From Micromonospora sp. NBRC 110009 (GTDB lineage: Bacteria; Actinomycetota; Actinomycetes; Mycobacteriales; Micromonosporaceae), in NCBI RefSeq assembly GCF_030518795.1, contig NZ_CP130427.1, positions 6,997,566-7,061,565 on the forward strand: 64,000 nucleotides of DNA, written 5' to 3'. Below, one piece after another: positions 25,421-34,776 of this stretch; position 1 is the first letter of the stretch; every line of letters begins with the position of its first letter. Below the pieces are notes generated by a model. That model was not told where the DNA came from, made no database searches, and saw only the letters and a program-made list of their open reading frames with translations. Both the position numbers and the translations under genes were made by a program.

Positions 25421-26608
25421 TCAGCGGCGCTTCGCGCCGCCCGGCCGGTTGCCTCCGCCGCCGGCGGGGCGGCCGCCCCGGGCGCCGGTCGGGCGCTTGC
25501 CGGCCGGCCGGGCGCCCACCTTCGGCGCGCTGCCGGCCAGGGCCGCCGCCTCCGGGTCGATGACCTCGTCGGCTTGCGCCACCCGCGGCGCGCCCTTCGG
25601 GGCGACCTCGCCCCGGGCGATGGCGCCGCGCCGGGCCAGCACCCGCCTGTTGTGCGCGCTGATCCGCGGGTCCTGGTTCTTCAGCAGCACCAGCAGCGGG
25701 GTGGCCAGCAGGATCGAGGTCAGGAACGCCACCGCCATACCGACGAAGAGCACCAGACCGAGGTCCTTGAGCGTGCCGGCACCGAGCAGGCCCGCACCGA
25801 TGAAGAGCAGACCGCCGACCGGGAGCAGGGCGACCACCGAGGTGTTCAGCGACCGCATGAGGCTCTGGTTGAGCGCCAGGTTGGCCGCCTCGCCGTAGGT
25901 CATGTTGTTGTTCGCGGTGATGCCGCGGGTGTTCTCCTGGACCTTGTCGAAGACCACCACCACGTCGTAGAGCGCGAAGCCCAGGATGGTGAGGAACCCG
26001 ATGATCGTCGACGGGGTGACCTCGAAGCCGACCAGCGAGTAGATGCCGGCGGTGAGGACCAGGTTGGTGAGCAGCGAGGCGATCGACGCGACCGCCATCC
26101 GCCACTCGAAGCGCAGGATCAGGTAGATCGCCACCACCGCGATGAAGATCAGCAGACCGAGCAGGGCCCGGGAGGTGACCTGGCTGCCCCAGGCCTCGGA
26201 GACCTGGCTGCCGCTGATCTGGTCCGGCTGGATGCCGAACGACTGCGCCATGTCGGTCTTGACCGCGTTGGCCTGCTCGGCGGTGAGCTGCGAGGTGCGC
26301 AGCTCGTAGTACTCGCCGCTGGTGCTGCCGACCTTCTGCGCGGTGACCACCTCGGCGCCGCCGCCCTTGGCCGCCAGCGCCGCGTCGACCTTCGCCTCGG
26401 CCTGCTCCAGGGTGCCGACGCTGGCCGGCACCTGGAACGAGTTGCCGCCGGCGAACTCGATGCCGAGGCTGAAGCCCCGGATCCCGAAGCTGAGCACGGC
26501 GATCAGCACCAGCACACCGGCGACGCCGAACCACAGCTTGCGCCGGCCGACGATGTTGACATCGGCCTCGCCCCGATAGAGCCGGGACGCCAGACCAGTC
26601 TTAGCCAT
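25421..26608 (-). CDS. secF: Protein translocase subunit SecF
   Basis: The 395-residue integral membrane component of the SecDF complex uses the proton gradient to help late steps of Sec secretion. It has six membrane segments, a periplasmic P1-like domain between helices 1 and 2, and the conserved ALYDVVVVFDKVQENTRG region (helix 4-5 loop). The last about 80 residues are a Pro/Gly/Arg-rich cytoplasmic tail. The ATG at 26608 is one base from the secD stop, so the genes are coupled. Confidence 0.95.
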   Translation of the reverse strand: MAKTGLASRLYRGEADVNIVGRRKLWFGVAGVLVLIAVLSFGIRGFSLGIEFAGGNSFQVPASVGTLEQAEAKVDAALAAKGGGAEVVTAQKVGSTSGEYYELRTSQLTAEQANAVKTDMAQSFGIQPDQISGSQVSEAWGSQVTSRALLGLLIFIAVVAIYLILRFEWRMAVASIASLLTNLVLTAGIYSLVGFEVTPSTIIGFLTILGFALYDVVVVFDKVQENTRGITANNNMTYGEAANLALNQSLMRSLNTSVVALLPVGGLLFIGAGLLGAGTLKDLGLVLFVGMAVAFLTSILLATPLLVLLKNQDPRISAHNRRVLARRGAIARGEVAPKGAPRVAQADEVIDPEAAALAGSAPKVGARPAGKRPTGARGGRPAGGGGNRPGGAKRR

Positions 26609-26609
26609 C

Positions 26610-28532
26610 TCAGGCCTCCTTGACGCGCGGGTTGCGGGCGGTGCCCTGCTCTGCCGACCGGGCCGGCAGGGCCCGGCCGAGACCGCTGACCCGTGGGGAC
26701 AGGAACGCCCGGGTCCGGGCGAACATCGTCATGATCGGGTGACGGAAGAGGAAGACGACGAGCAGGTCGAGGACCGTCGCCAGGCCGAGCGCGAAGGCGA
26801 AGCCCTTCACCGCGCCGACCGAGACGATGTAGAGCACCACGGCGGACATCAGGGTGATGGCGTTCGCCGAGATGATCGTCCGGCGTGCCCGGACCCACGC
26901 CCGCGGCACCGCGCTGCGTGGGCTGCGCCCCTCCCGGATCTCGTCCTTGAGCCGCTCGAAGTAGATGACGAACGAGTCCGCCGCCACACCGAGCGAGACG
27001 ATCATGCCGGCGAGGCCGGCGAGGGTGAGGGTGAACCCGATCGACCGGCCGAGCACCACCAGCGAGCCGAAGACCAGCAGGCCGGAGAGGACCAGGCTGA
27101 GGAAGATGACCGAGCCGAGCAGCCGGTAGTAGAAGAACGAGTAGATGATGACCAGCAGCATGCCGATGCCGGCCGCGAGCAGACCGGCCTGCAGGTGGCT
27201 GGAGCCGAGGGTCGCGGTGACGTTCTGCTGCTCCTGCGGCACGAAGGTCACCGGCAGTGCGCCGTAGCGGAGCTGGCTGGCCAGCGCGTTCGCGGTCTTG
27301 TTGTCGAAGTTGCCGGTGATCTGCGAGTCACCGGTCAGCACGCCCTGGATCTCCGGCGACGAGACGATCTCGTTGTCCAGGACCACCGCGACGCGGCACT
27401 TGCCGTCCTGGCCGAGCGCGGTCTGGTCGCAGGCCTGGCCCTCGTTGGTGAACGCCTCGCGGGTCAGCGCGGTCCACTTCTCCTGGCCCTTGCCGGTGAA
27501 GTTCAGGCTGACCACCCAGGAGCTGGTCTGGTCGAGCACCGCGTTGGCGTCGTCGACGTCGGTGCCGACCACCTTCGCGACGTCGAGCAGGTACTTGGCG
27601 CCGGCCTCACAGGCCACCGCCGTCTGCTTCTCGTCCTTGATCGACGCCGGCGGCCGCTTGTCGAGCTGGGCGCAGGTGATGGTCGGGACGTTGAACTGCA
27701 TGTCGACCGGCAGCACCGCGATCTCCTGCGGGGAGAGGGTGCCGAACGGCTTGAGCTTCTCGGCCAGCGACGGGTCCGCGGTGAGGTCGGCCGGGGCCTT
27801 CAGGCCGGTGGCGGCGCCCCAGGCGGCCGCGCCCACCTTCTGCTCGACGGCCTTGCGCTGCTGCTCGACGCTCTGCGACACCGGCGCGGCGCTGGCGCTC
27901 GGGCTCGGCGCGGCGGCGCTCGGCGTGGCCGCGGGGGTCGGGGCGGCCGCGCTGGCGCTGGGCGCCGGGGCCATGCCGCCCTGCCCGCCGGCGCTCGGCG
28001 AGGAGGTGACCTGCGGCGCGGCGCTGCCGGACGGCGCCGGCGTCGCGCTCCCCGACGGCGCCGGGGTGGCGCTGCCGGAGGGGGCCGGGGTGGCGCTGGC
28101 GGTCGGGGCCGGGGCGGCGGTCTGGCCGCTGCCGTCGGTCGCCTTGAGGACCTTGCGGAAACGCAGCTCGGCGGCGCTGCCGACGTCGGTCAGGTCCCGG
28201 TTCGAGCCAGGCAGGGAGATGACGATGTTGCGGTTGCCCTCGGTGACCACCTCGGCCTCGGCCACGCCGTACGCGTTGACCCGGCTCTCGATGATCTGGC
28301 GCGCCTCCTCGAGGTTGGCGGCCGTCGGGGGCTTGCCGTCCACGCTGTTGGTGGCCTCGAGCGTCAGCCGGGTGCCGCCGATCAGGTCCAGGCCGAGCCG
28401 GGGCTCCAGCCGGTCCTTCCAGCCACCGCTGGCACCGCCCGAGAAGAACACCAAGAGATAAAGGACGACGAAGACGAGCCCGAGGACGGCGAGCTGCCGT
28501 CCGGGGCGCATCTGTCCCTGAGGTGGTGCCAC
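26610..28532 (-). CDS. secD: Protein translocase subunit SecD with low-complexity insert
   Basis: The 640-residue SecD partner of SecF has helix 1 at about 12-31, the P1 base (GLDLIGGTRLTLEA), a P1 head domain and the C-terminal five-helix bundle with SLGVAADSFVIYFERLKDE. Residues about 132-220 are an Ala/Pro/Ser/Thr-rich insert with three tandem SATPAPSG units, not present in E. coli SecD. The GTG at 28532 is chosen because GGGAGA precedes it. The frame is open to 28706, but without a better start or family similarity. Confidence 0.93.
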   Translation of the reverse strand: MAPPQGQMRPGRQLAVLGLVFVVLYLLVFFSGGASGGWKDRLEPRLGLDLIGGTRLTLEATNSVDGKPPTAANLEEARQIIESRVNAYGVAEAEVVTEGNRNIVISLPGSNRDLTDVGSAAELRFRKVLKATDGSGQTAAPAPTASATPAPSGSATPAPSGSATPAPSGSAAPQVTSSPSAGGQGGMAPAPSASAAAPTPAATPSAAAPSPSASAAPVSQSVEQQRKAVEQKVGAAAWGAATGLKAPADLTADPSLAEKLKPFGTLSPQEIAVLPVDMQFNVPTITCAQLDKRPPASIKDEKQTAVACEAGAKYLLDVAKVVGTDVDDANAVLDQTSSWVVSLNFTGKGQEKWTALTREAFTNEGQACDQTALGQDGKCRVAVVLDNEIVSSPEIQGVLTGDSQITGNFDNKTANALASQLRYGALPVTFVPQEQQNVTATLGSSHLQAGLLAAGIGMLLVIIYSFFYYRLLGSVIFLSLVLSGLLVFGSLVVLGRSIGFTLTLAGLAGMIVSLGVAADSFVIYFERLKDEIREGRSPRSAVPRAWVRARRTIISANAITLMSAVVLYIVSVGAVKGFAFALGLATVLDLLVVFLFRHPIMTMFARTRAFLSPRVSGLGRALPARSAEQGTARNPRVKEA

Positions 28533-28731
28533 GGCTGTCTTGTCTCCCTGTACGGTCGCGCCGCTGGGCAGCGGCGACGAAGTCGGGCCGGGGGTGTCCG
28601 CCCGACTGCTCTGGCGGGTCGACGTCACCGGCCGACACGGCGCCCCGGGGCGCGACGCGGGGGCGTCGGGCGAGGTGTGGCGCGCCGGCGTCGGACGCCG
28701 ACCCAACTATCCACTTGTATCGGTGATCCCG

Positions 28732-28748
28732 CTGCCCCTTCGGGGCAG
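28732..28748 (-). terminator. Short hairpin between yajC and secD
   Basis: CTGCCCC and GGGGCAG pair around TTC directly after the yajC stop, with further imperfect pairing outside. It has no T run, so it may be a weak or processing hairpin inside the operon. Confidence 0.4.
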
Positions 28749-28752
28749 GGGG

Positions 28753-29097
28753 TCACTCCTTGACCGGCTCCGCTTCCTCGGTGATCGTCTCGGCCTCCGG
28801 GGCCTCGGCCCGGGTGACCACGCGGGCGATCGCCGGGCGGGCGTACCGGGTCTGCACGCCCGGGGCCACCTCGAGCAGGACCGTCTCGTCCTCGACGGCG
28901 GTGACCGTGCCGTAGAGCCCGCCGATGGTGACGACCTCGTCGCCCGGGCCGATCGCGGACTGCATCTGCTCGGCCTCGCGGCGCCGCTTCTGCTGGGGGC
29001 GGATCATCATGAAGTACATGACGCCGAAGAGCAGAGCGATCATGAGGATCGGCGTCAGACCGCCGGCTCCCCCGCCACTCGCTGCTAGGTAATGCAC
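28753..29097 (-). CDS. yajC: Preprotein translocase accessory subunit YajC
   Basis: The 114-residue protein has a single membrane helix (LTPILMIALLFGVMYFMMI) followed by RPQQKRRREAEQMQSAIGPG and GDEVVTIGGLYGTVTAVED. This is the classical YajC layout. It associates with SecDF. The GTG at 29097 has GGAAGG 9 nt upstream; a longer form from the ATG at 29115 is possible. It sits upstream of secD-secF as usual. Confidence 0.93.
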   Translation of the reverse strand: MHYLAASGGGAGGLTPILMIALLFGVMYFMMIRPQQKRRREAEQMQSAIGPGDEVVTIGGLYGTVTAVEDETVLLEVAPGVQTRYARPAIARVVTRAEAPEAETITEEAEPVKE

Positions 29098-29237
29098 GGT
29101 TGTCGACCTTCCCATTGGTCTCCGCCCGACCCCGAGGGGGCGCCGGAGCGGAGGCGGATTCTCACGTCCTGTAAGACCGCGGCGAAGTCTAATCCCTGCC
29201 CCTGGGAACACCGAATGCGGCACAGATCACGTTCGGA

Positions 29238-30302
29238 TCACGGCTGATCGGTCTGCATCGAGAACAGATCGGGCGCCGGAGGGGCATCCGCGCCAAATGT
29301 ACCATTCGGTGGCGTACGCCCCAGGTGGTGCCAGGCGGCCTCGGTGGCGACCCGGCCCCGGGGCGTCCGCGCCAGCAGCCCGGCCCGCACCAGGAACGGC
29401 TCGCAGACCTCCTCCACCGTGTCCGGCTGCTCCCCCACCGCCACGGCGAGGGTGGAGAGCCCGACCGGGCCGCCCCGGAACGAGTCGACCAGCGCGGTGA
29501 GCACCGCCCGGTCCAGCCGGTCCAGCCCGAGGGCGTCGACGTCGTAGACGGTGAGCGCGGCCCGGGCGGTCTCCACGGTGACCACCCCGTCGGCCCGGAC
29601 CTCGGCGAAGTCCCGCACCCGGCGCAGCAGCCGGTTGGCGATGCGCGGGGTGCCCCGCGACCGGCCGGCGATCTCCGCGGCGCCCTCGTCGGTGATCGGC
29701 ACGCCGAGGATCCGGGCCGAGCGGCGCAGCAGCGTCTCCAGGTCGGCGGGGGCGTAGAAGTCGAGGTGGGCCACGAAGCCGAACCGGTCCCGCATCGGCC
29801 CGGTGAGCAGACCGGACCGGGTGGTCGCGCCGACCAGGGTGAACGGCTCGACGTCGAGCGGGATGGCGGTCGCCCCCGGGCCCTTGCCGACCACCACGTC
29901 GACCCGGAAGTCCTCCATCGCGCTGTAGAGCAGCTCCTCGGCCGGCTTGGCGATCCGGTGGATCTCGTCGATGAAGAGGACGTCGCCCTCGGTGAGGCTG
30001 GTCAGGATGGCGGCCAGGTCGCCGGAGCGCTCGATCGCCGGGCCGCTGGTCACCCGGATCCCCGAGCCCAGCTCGGCGGCGACGATGTTGGCCAGGGTGG
30101 TCTTACCCAAGCCAGGCGGCCCAGAGAGAAGGATGTGGTCGGGCGGGGATCCCCGCCGCATCGCGCCCTGGAGCAGCAGGTCGAGCTGGTCGCGGACCCG
30201 GTGCTGGGCGATGAACTCCTCCAGCCGCTTCGGCCGGACGCTGGCCTCCGCGTCCCGCTCCGCGTCGCTGACGTACGCCGAGACCAGGTTGTCGTCGGTC
30301 AT
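29238..30302 (-). CDS. ruvB: Holliday junction branch migration ATPase RuvB
   Basis: The 354-residue AAA+ motor drives branch migration with RuvA. Walker A is GPPGLGKT (61-68), Walker B is VLFIDEIHR (about 108-116), sensor 1 is LVGATTRSGLL, the arginine finger region is PMRDRFG, and the C-terminal winged helix is GGPVGLSTLAVAVGE. Start ATG 30302 overlaps the ruvA stop by 4 nt. Confidence 0.97.
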   Translation of the reverse strand: MTDDNLVSAYVSDAERDAEASVRPKRLEEFIAQHRVRDQLDLLLQGAMRRGSPPDHILLSGPPGLGKTTLANIVAAELGSGIRVTSGPAIERSGDLAAILTSLTEGDVLFIDEIHRIAKPAEELLYSAMEDFRVDVVVGKGPGATAIPLDVEPFTLVGATTRSGLLTGPMRDRFGFVAHLDFYAPADLETLLRRSARILGVPITDEGAAEIAGRSRGTPRIANRLLRRVRDFAEVRADGVVTVETARAALTVYDVDALGLDRLDRAVLTALVDSFRGGPVGLSTLAVAVGEQPDTVEEVCEPFLVRAGLLARTPRGRVATEAAWHHLGRTPPNGTFGADAPPAPDLFSMQTDQP

Positions 30303-30901
30303 CGGGTCCGGCCCAGGAGGCGAATGGCCTGCTTGAGCAGGACCGGCACGGGCGGGGTCTCCCCGTCGACGGTCTCCGCCACGGCGGCCACCGCCTGCTC
30401 GGCCTGGCCGGCCGTCCAGCCCAGCCCGACCAGGGCCTGCCGGACCTGCTCCGGCCAGGCCCCGGCGGTCACCCCGGCGGCGCCGTCCGGGCCGATCGGC
30501 ACCGGGCCGATCCGGTCGCGCAGCTCGAGGACGAGGCGTTCGGCGCCCTTCTTGCCGATGCCCGGCACCCGGGTGAGCGCGGCGGTGTCGGCGTTGGCGA
30601 TGGCCTTGCGGACCGCGTCGGGGGTGTGCACGGCGAGCACCGCCTGGGCCAGCCGGGGGCCGACGCCGCTGGCGGTCTGGAGCAGCTCGAAGAGCTGCTT
30701 GGCATCGTCGTCGGCGAAGCCGTAGAGGGTGAGCGAGTCCTCCCGGACGACCAGGCTGGTGGCGAGCCGGGCCGGCTGGCCGACCCGCAGCTCGGCGAGG
30801 GTGCCCGGGGCGCACTGCACCGCCAGGCCGATGCCGCCCACCTCCACCACCGCGTGGTCCGGACCGGTCGCGGTCACCGTGCCGCGCACGCTGGCGATCA
30901 T
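30299..30901 (-). CDS. ruvA: Holliday junction DNA-binding protein RuvA
   Basis: The 200-residue protein has an N-terminal OB domain (MIASVRGTVTATGPDHAVVE), a double helix-hairpin-helix region (LLQTASGVGPRLAQAVLAVH and LTRVPGIGKKGAERLVLEL) and a C-terminal RuvB-contact domain (WTAGQAEQAVAAVAE). It overlaps ruvC and ruvB by 4 nt each, so the three genes are translated as one coupled unit for Holliday junction processing. Confidence 0.97.
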   Translation of the reverse strand: MIASVRGTVTATGPDHAVVEVGGIGLAVQCAPGTLAELRVGQPARLATSLVVREDSLTLYGFADDDAKQLFELLQTASGVGPRLAQAVLAVHTPDAVRKAIANADTAALTRVPGIGKKGAERLVLELRDRIGPVPIGPDGAAGVTAGAWPEQVRQALVGLGWTAGQAEQAVAAVAETVDGETPPVPVLLKQAIRLLGRTR

Positions 30902-31425
30902 CGCACTCCTCCTCGTCGTGCCCGCTCGGCCGCGGCGGCCAGCTTGGACCGGGTGCCGCCGCGCCAGACGTGACAGATGGCCAGGGCCAGGGCGTCGGCG
31001 GCGTCGGCGGGCCGGGGCGGCTCGGGCAGCCGCAGCAGCCGGGTGACCATGGCGGTCATCTGCGCCTTGTCGGCCTGACCGGAACCGGTAACCGCCGCCT
31101 TGACCTCGCTCGGCGTGTAGGTCTGCACCGGCAGGCCCGCCCGCGCCCCGGCGAGCACGGCGATCCCGCTGGCCTGGGCGGTGCCCATCACGGTGCGGAC
31201 GTTGTGCTGGGTGAACACCCGCTCCACCGCGACCGCGTCCGGGCGGTGCTCGGCGACCAGGTCGGTGAGCGAGCGGTCCAGGTGCAGCAGGCGCAGCGGC
31301 AGCTCGTCGGCCGGGTCGGTGTAGACGACGTAGTAGGCGATCAGCGTGCAGGGCCGCCCCGGCACGCCCTCGACCACGCCGACCCCGCACCGGGTCAACC
31401 CCGGGTCGACGCCGAGCACGCGCAC
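30898..31425 (-). CDS. ruvC: Crossover junction endodeoxyribonuclease RuvC
   Basis: The 175-residue resolvase has the acidic catalytic residues Asp7 (VDPGLTR), Glu68 (VERVF) and Asp141/Asp144 (ADAADALALA). The GTG at 31425 is chosen because GGAGGAGG precedes it and the protein then starts at MRVLGVDPGLTRCG, as in the family. It is first gene of the ruvCAB unit. In many actinomycetes yebC lies directly upstream, but here yebC is about 30 kb away. Confidence 0.96.
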   Translation of the reverse strand: MRVLGVDPGLTRCGVGVVEGVPGRPCTLIAYYVVYTDPADELPLRLLHLDRSLTDLVAEHRPDAVAVERVFTQHNVRTVMGTAQASGIAVLAGARAGLPVQTYTPSEVKAAVTGSGQADKAQMTAMVTRLLRLPEPPRPADAADALALAICHVWRGGTRSKLAAAAERARRGGVR

Positions 31426-31530
31426 GCCGCCTCCTCCCCCAGCCGCCAGCAGTACGGGTGTTCGACACACTACTGGTGCCGTCCGACGGCCGCCGGGCGG
31501 GACACGCCCGCGCTCCCCCGCCGACCGCGG

Positions 31531-31812
31531 TCACCGCCGCGTCGGATCGACCTCGACCGCGACGGTGACCGGGTCCCCGTCGTCCTTGCCGGCCCGGATC
31601 CGGGCCGGGACGGGCAGCAGCCACCCGGCCCGCCGGTCCCGCCAGACGCTGGTGGCCCAGGTGCGGCCGTCCACGGTGGCGGTGACCGGCACCCGGCCGA
31701 ACGGGCCCGCCGTGTCCGGCGCGTGCCCCTCCGGCACCGGGGCGAACACCCAGCCACCCGCTCCCGACCAGCGGATCAGCGTCGCCTCGAAGGACCTCGT
31801 CGCGCCCGCCAT
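31531..31812 (-). CDS. DUF1905-family small protein
   Basis: The 93-residue protein (MAGATRSFEATLIRWSGAGG, then a beta-rich FAPVPE...FGRVPVTATVDGRTWATSV) matches the small beta-barrel-like DUF1905 fold often fused or adjacent to YdeI-type proteins. GGGAGG precedes the ATG at 31812. The molecular function is not known. It is the first gene of the accessory block beyond ruvC. Confidence 0.75.
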   Translation of the reverse strand: MAGATRSFEATLIRWSGAGGWVFAPVPEGHAPDTAGPFGRVPVTATVDGRTWATSVWRDRRAGWLLPVPARIRAGKDDGDPVTVAVEVDPTRR

Positions 31813-32052
31813 CGCCACCTCCCGCACCGGCCCCGGACCGCACGTCGGGCCCCCGGACGAGGAGATCGACGGGTGGGCCGTGGCCACCATGCCACGGCCC
31901 ACCGACACCGACTCCGGACCGGCCGGCGGCGCCGTCGCCGGCCGGTCGCGGCGGCTCCCGGCCGGACGCGTGTCCCGCCACACAGTGAAGCGGTCGAGTA
32001 TGTGTCGTCGCCCCATGTGCCGCCGGCCACACAGCTCGTAGCTTTGTGCGCC

Positions 32053-32835
32053 ATGACGGCAGAACCCGTGGCGGTCCCCCACGTCGTACGCCTCGACCTC
32101 TCCGGTCGCAGCGCCCTGGTGACCGGTGGTGGCAGCGGCATCGGACGGGCCTGTGCCCTGCGGCTGGCGGCGGCCGGCGCGGCGGTGGTGGTGGTCGACC
32201 GCAACGTGGAGGCGGCCAAGGCGGTGGCCGCCGAGGCGGGTGGTCGGGCCGAGGGGATCGACCTGGCCGACCCGGTCGCGGTGGACCGGCTCGACGTCGA
32301 CGTGGACATCGTGGTCAACAACGCCGGCCTGCAGCACGTCGCGCCGGTGCAGGACTTCCCGGTCGAGCGCTTCGAGTACATCCAGCGGGTGATGGTGGAG
32401 GCGCCGTTCCTGCTGATCCGGCGAGCCCTGCCGCACATGTACGCCAACGGCTGGGGCCGGATCGTCAACATCTCCTCGGTTCACGGGCTGCGCGCCTCGC
32501 CGTACAAAGCGGCGTACGTCTCGGCGAAGCACGCGCTGGAGGGGTTGTCGAAGGTGGTGGCGCTGGAGGGCGCCGCGCACGGGGTGACCGCCAACTGCGT
32601 CAACCCCGCGTACGTGCGGACCGCGCTGGTGGAGAGCCAGATCGCCGACCAGGCGGCCAGCCACGGCATCGGCGAGGACGAGGTGGTCGAGAAGATCATG
32701 CTGGCCCGGGCGGCGATCAAGCGGCTGATCGAGCCGGAGGAGGTGGCCGAGCTGGTCGCGTACCTCTGCTCGCCGCCGGCCTCGTTCATCACCGGCGCCT
32801 CGATCGCCCTCGACGGGGGCTGGACGGCCAACTAG
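32053..32835 (+). CDS. 3-hydroxybutyrate dehydrogenase-like SDR
   Basis: The 260-residue classical short-chain dehydrogenase has TGGGSGIG (24-31), NNAG (89-92), catalytic Ser141/142, Tyr155 and Lys159 (YVSAKH), and ends in FITGASIALDGGWTAN. The LQHVAPVQDFPVERF and HGLRASPYKAAYVSAKH segments are typical of D-3-hydroxybutyrate dehydrogenase, which interconverts 3-hydroxybutyrate and acetoacetate with NAD. TAGCTT lies 8 nt before the ATG. The PucR-type regulator follows immediately, and its possible GTG start overlaps this stop codon (TAGTG). Confidence 0.85.
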   Translation: MTAEPVAVPHVVRLDLSGRSALVTGGGSGIGRACALRLAAAGAAVVVVDRNVEAAKAVAAEAGGRAEGIDLADPVAVDRLDVDVDIVVNNAGLQHVAPVQDFPVERFEYIQRVMVEAPFLLIRRALPHMYANGWGRIVNISSVHGLRASPYKAAYVSAKHALEGLSKVVALEGAAHGVTANCVNPAYVRTALVESQIADQAASHGIGEDEVVEKIMLARAAIKRLIEPEEVAELVAYLCSPPASFITGASIALDGGWTAN

Positions 32836-32849
32836 TGGCCACGCGCACA

Positions 32850-34769
32850 ATGTCGGTCATGTCGTCGCCCGTCGAGTTCCTGGAACTGCTGGCCCGGGAG
32901 GCCGCCGCGGTCGAGTTCGAGGGGCCGCTGGTCGCCGCCCGGGCCGCCGGCCTGCCCGCCGAGCGGCTGGCCGAGCTGGAGCAGGCGAAGGTGGTCGCGC
33001 TGCGGGTGCGCGCGCTGCTGGAGCGCCGGCGCCGCCGGGAGATCGAGCTGTCCGGCCTGTACGACACGGCGAGCGACCTGGCCGGGCTGCGCGACCTGGA
33101 CGACGTGCTGCGGGCGATCGTGCACCGGGCCCGGATCCTGCTCGGCACCGACGTGGCGTACATGACGCTCAACGACGACGAGCGCGGCGACACCTACATG
33201 CGGGTCACCGACGGCTCGATCTCGGCGCGGTTCCAGCGGCTGCGGCTGGAGCTGGGTGACGGCCTCGGCGGTTTGGTGGCCCAGACCGGCACCCCGTACG
33301 TCACGTCGAACTATCAGGAGGACGAGCGGTTCCGGCACACCGGGGAGATCGACGGCGGGGTGGGCGAGGAGGGCCTGGTGGCCATCCTCGGGGTGCCGCT
33401 GCGCCTCGGGTCGAGCGTGATCGGCGTGCTGTACGCGGCCAACCGGTCCGCCCGGCCGTTCGCCCGGGAGGAGGTGTCGCTGCTGGTCTCCCTGGCGGCG
33501 CACGCGGCGGTGGCGATCGACACCGCCCGGCTGCTGGCGGAGACCCGCTCGGCGCTGGAGGAGCTGTCGACGGCGAACAGCACGATCCGCGCGCACAGCA
33601 GCTCGGTGGAGCGGGCCGCGGCCGCGCACGACCGGATGACCGCGCTGGTGGTGCGCGGCGGCGGCATGGAGGACGTGGCGGCGGCGGTCACCGAGGTGCT
33701 CGGCGGGGCGCTGCTGGCGCTGGACGCCGAGGGGCGGCGGCTGGCCCGGGTGGGCGAGATCGAGGAGCCGGACCGGGCGGACATCGTGGAGGCGGTGGCC
33801 GCGTCCCGGACCGAGGGGCGCAGCGTCCGCCGGGGCCCGCTCTGGTACGCCGCGGTGGTGGCCGGCGCGGAGAACCTGGGCGCGCTGGTGCTGCGCCCGG
33901 ACGGCGAGCTGGTCGACGCCGACCAGCGGATCCTGGAGCGGGCGGCGCTGGTCACCGCGTTGCTGCTGCTGTTCCGCCGGACCGTGGCGGAGGCGGAGGG
34001 ACGGGTCCGGGGTGAGCTGCTGGACGACCTGATCGCCCGGCCGCTGCGGGACACCGACGCGCTGCGCAGCCGGGCCCGCCGGCTCGGGGTGGACCTGGAC
34101 GCCCCGCACGTGCTGGTGGCGGTCGGCGACGACGCGATCGCCGCGACCGGCTCGGCCCGGCAGCGGGTGCTCTCCTGGGCCACCACGTACGCCTCGACGC
34201 GGGGCGGGCTGGCGGCGGCGCGCGACGGCCGGGTGGTGCTGATGCTGCCCGGCGGCGACGCGGGTGGCGCGGCCCGCGCGGTGGCCCGGGACCTGTCCCG
34301 GGTGACCGGCCGGCCGGTGACCTCCGGGGCGAGCGGCCCGTCGACCGGGCCGGCATCGCTGGCCACCACGTTCGCCGAGGCGGAACGGTGCCTGACCGCG
34401 CTGGGTGCGCTGGGCCGCGCCGGGCAGGGCGCGAGCACCGCCGAGCTGGGGTTCGTGGGGCTGCTGCTGGGCGCGGTCGGTGACTCGGGCGACCGGGACG
34501 TGGCCCGGTTCCTCACCGCGACGGTGGGGCCGGTGGTCGACTACGACGCCCGGCGGGGCACCGCGCTGGTGAAGACGCTCGAGGCGTACTTCGGGGTGGG
34601 CGGCAGCCTGGCCCGGGCGGCGGAGCTGCTGCACGTGCACGTGAACACGGTGACCCAGCGGCTGGAGCGGGTGGGGCAGCTGCTGGGCGCGGACTGGCAG
34701 AAGCCGGAGCGGGCCCTGGAGGTGCAGCTGGCCCTGCGCCTGCACCGGCTGCGTACGCCCGCCGGCTGA
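32850..34769 (+). CDS. GAF- and PucR-type HTH transcriptional regulator
   Basis: The 639-residue protein has an N-terminal helical/coiled region (LERRRRREIELSGLYDTASD), a GAF sensor domain at about 75-225 (ILLGTDVAYMTLNDD, VAILGVPLRLGSSVIGVLYA), a CdaR-like middle domain and a C-terminal PucR HTH (YFGVGGSLARAAELLHVHVN TVTQRLERVGQLLG). It probably senses a small molecule and activates the adjacent 3-hydroxybutyrate dehydrogenase gene. The ATG at 32850 is used. A GTG at 32835 overlapping the upstream stop and an ATG at 32859 are alternatives, and coupling to the dehydrogenase is likely. Confidence 0.85.
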   Translation: MSVMSSPVEFLELLAREAAAVEFEGPLVAARAAGLPAERLAELEQAKVVALRVRALLERRRRREIELSGLYDTASDLAGLRDLDDVLRAIVHRARILLGTDVAYMTLNDDERGDTYMRVTDGSISARFQRLRLELGDGLGGLVAQTGTPYVTSNYQEDERFRHTGEIDGGVGEEGLVAILGVPLRLGSSVIGVLYAANRSARPFAREEVSLLVSLAAHAAVAIDTARLLAETRSALEELSTANSTIRAHSSSVERAAAAHDRMTALVVRGGGMEDVAAAVTEVLGGALLALDAEGRRLARVGEIEEPDRADIVEAVAASRTEGRSVRRGPLWYAAVVAGAENLGALVLRPDGELVDADQRILERAALVTALLLLFRRTVAEAEGRVRGELLDDLIARPLRDTDALRSRARRLGVDLDAPHVLVAVGDDAIAATGSARQRVLSWATTYASTRGGLAAARDGRVVLMLPGGDAGGAARAVARDLSRVTGRPVTSGASGPSTGPASLATTFAEAERCLTALGALGRAGQGASTAELGFVGLLLGAVGDSGDRDVARFLTATVGPVVDYDARRGTALVKTLEAYFGVGGSLARAAELLHVHVNTVTQRLERVGQLLGADWQKPERALEVQLALRLHRLRTPAG

Positions 34770-34776
34770 CCGGCGG

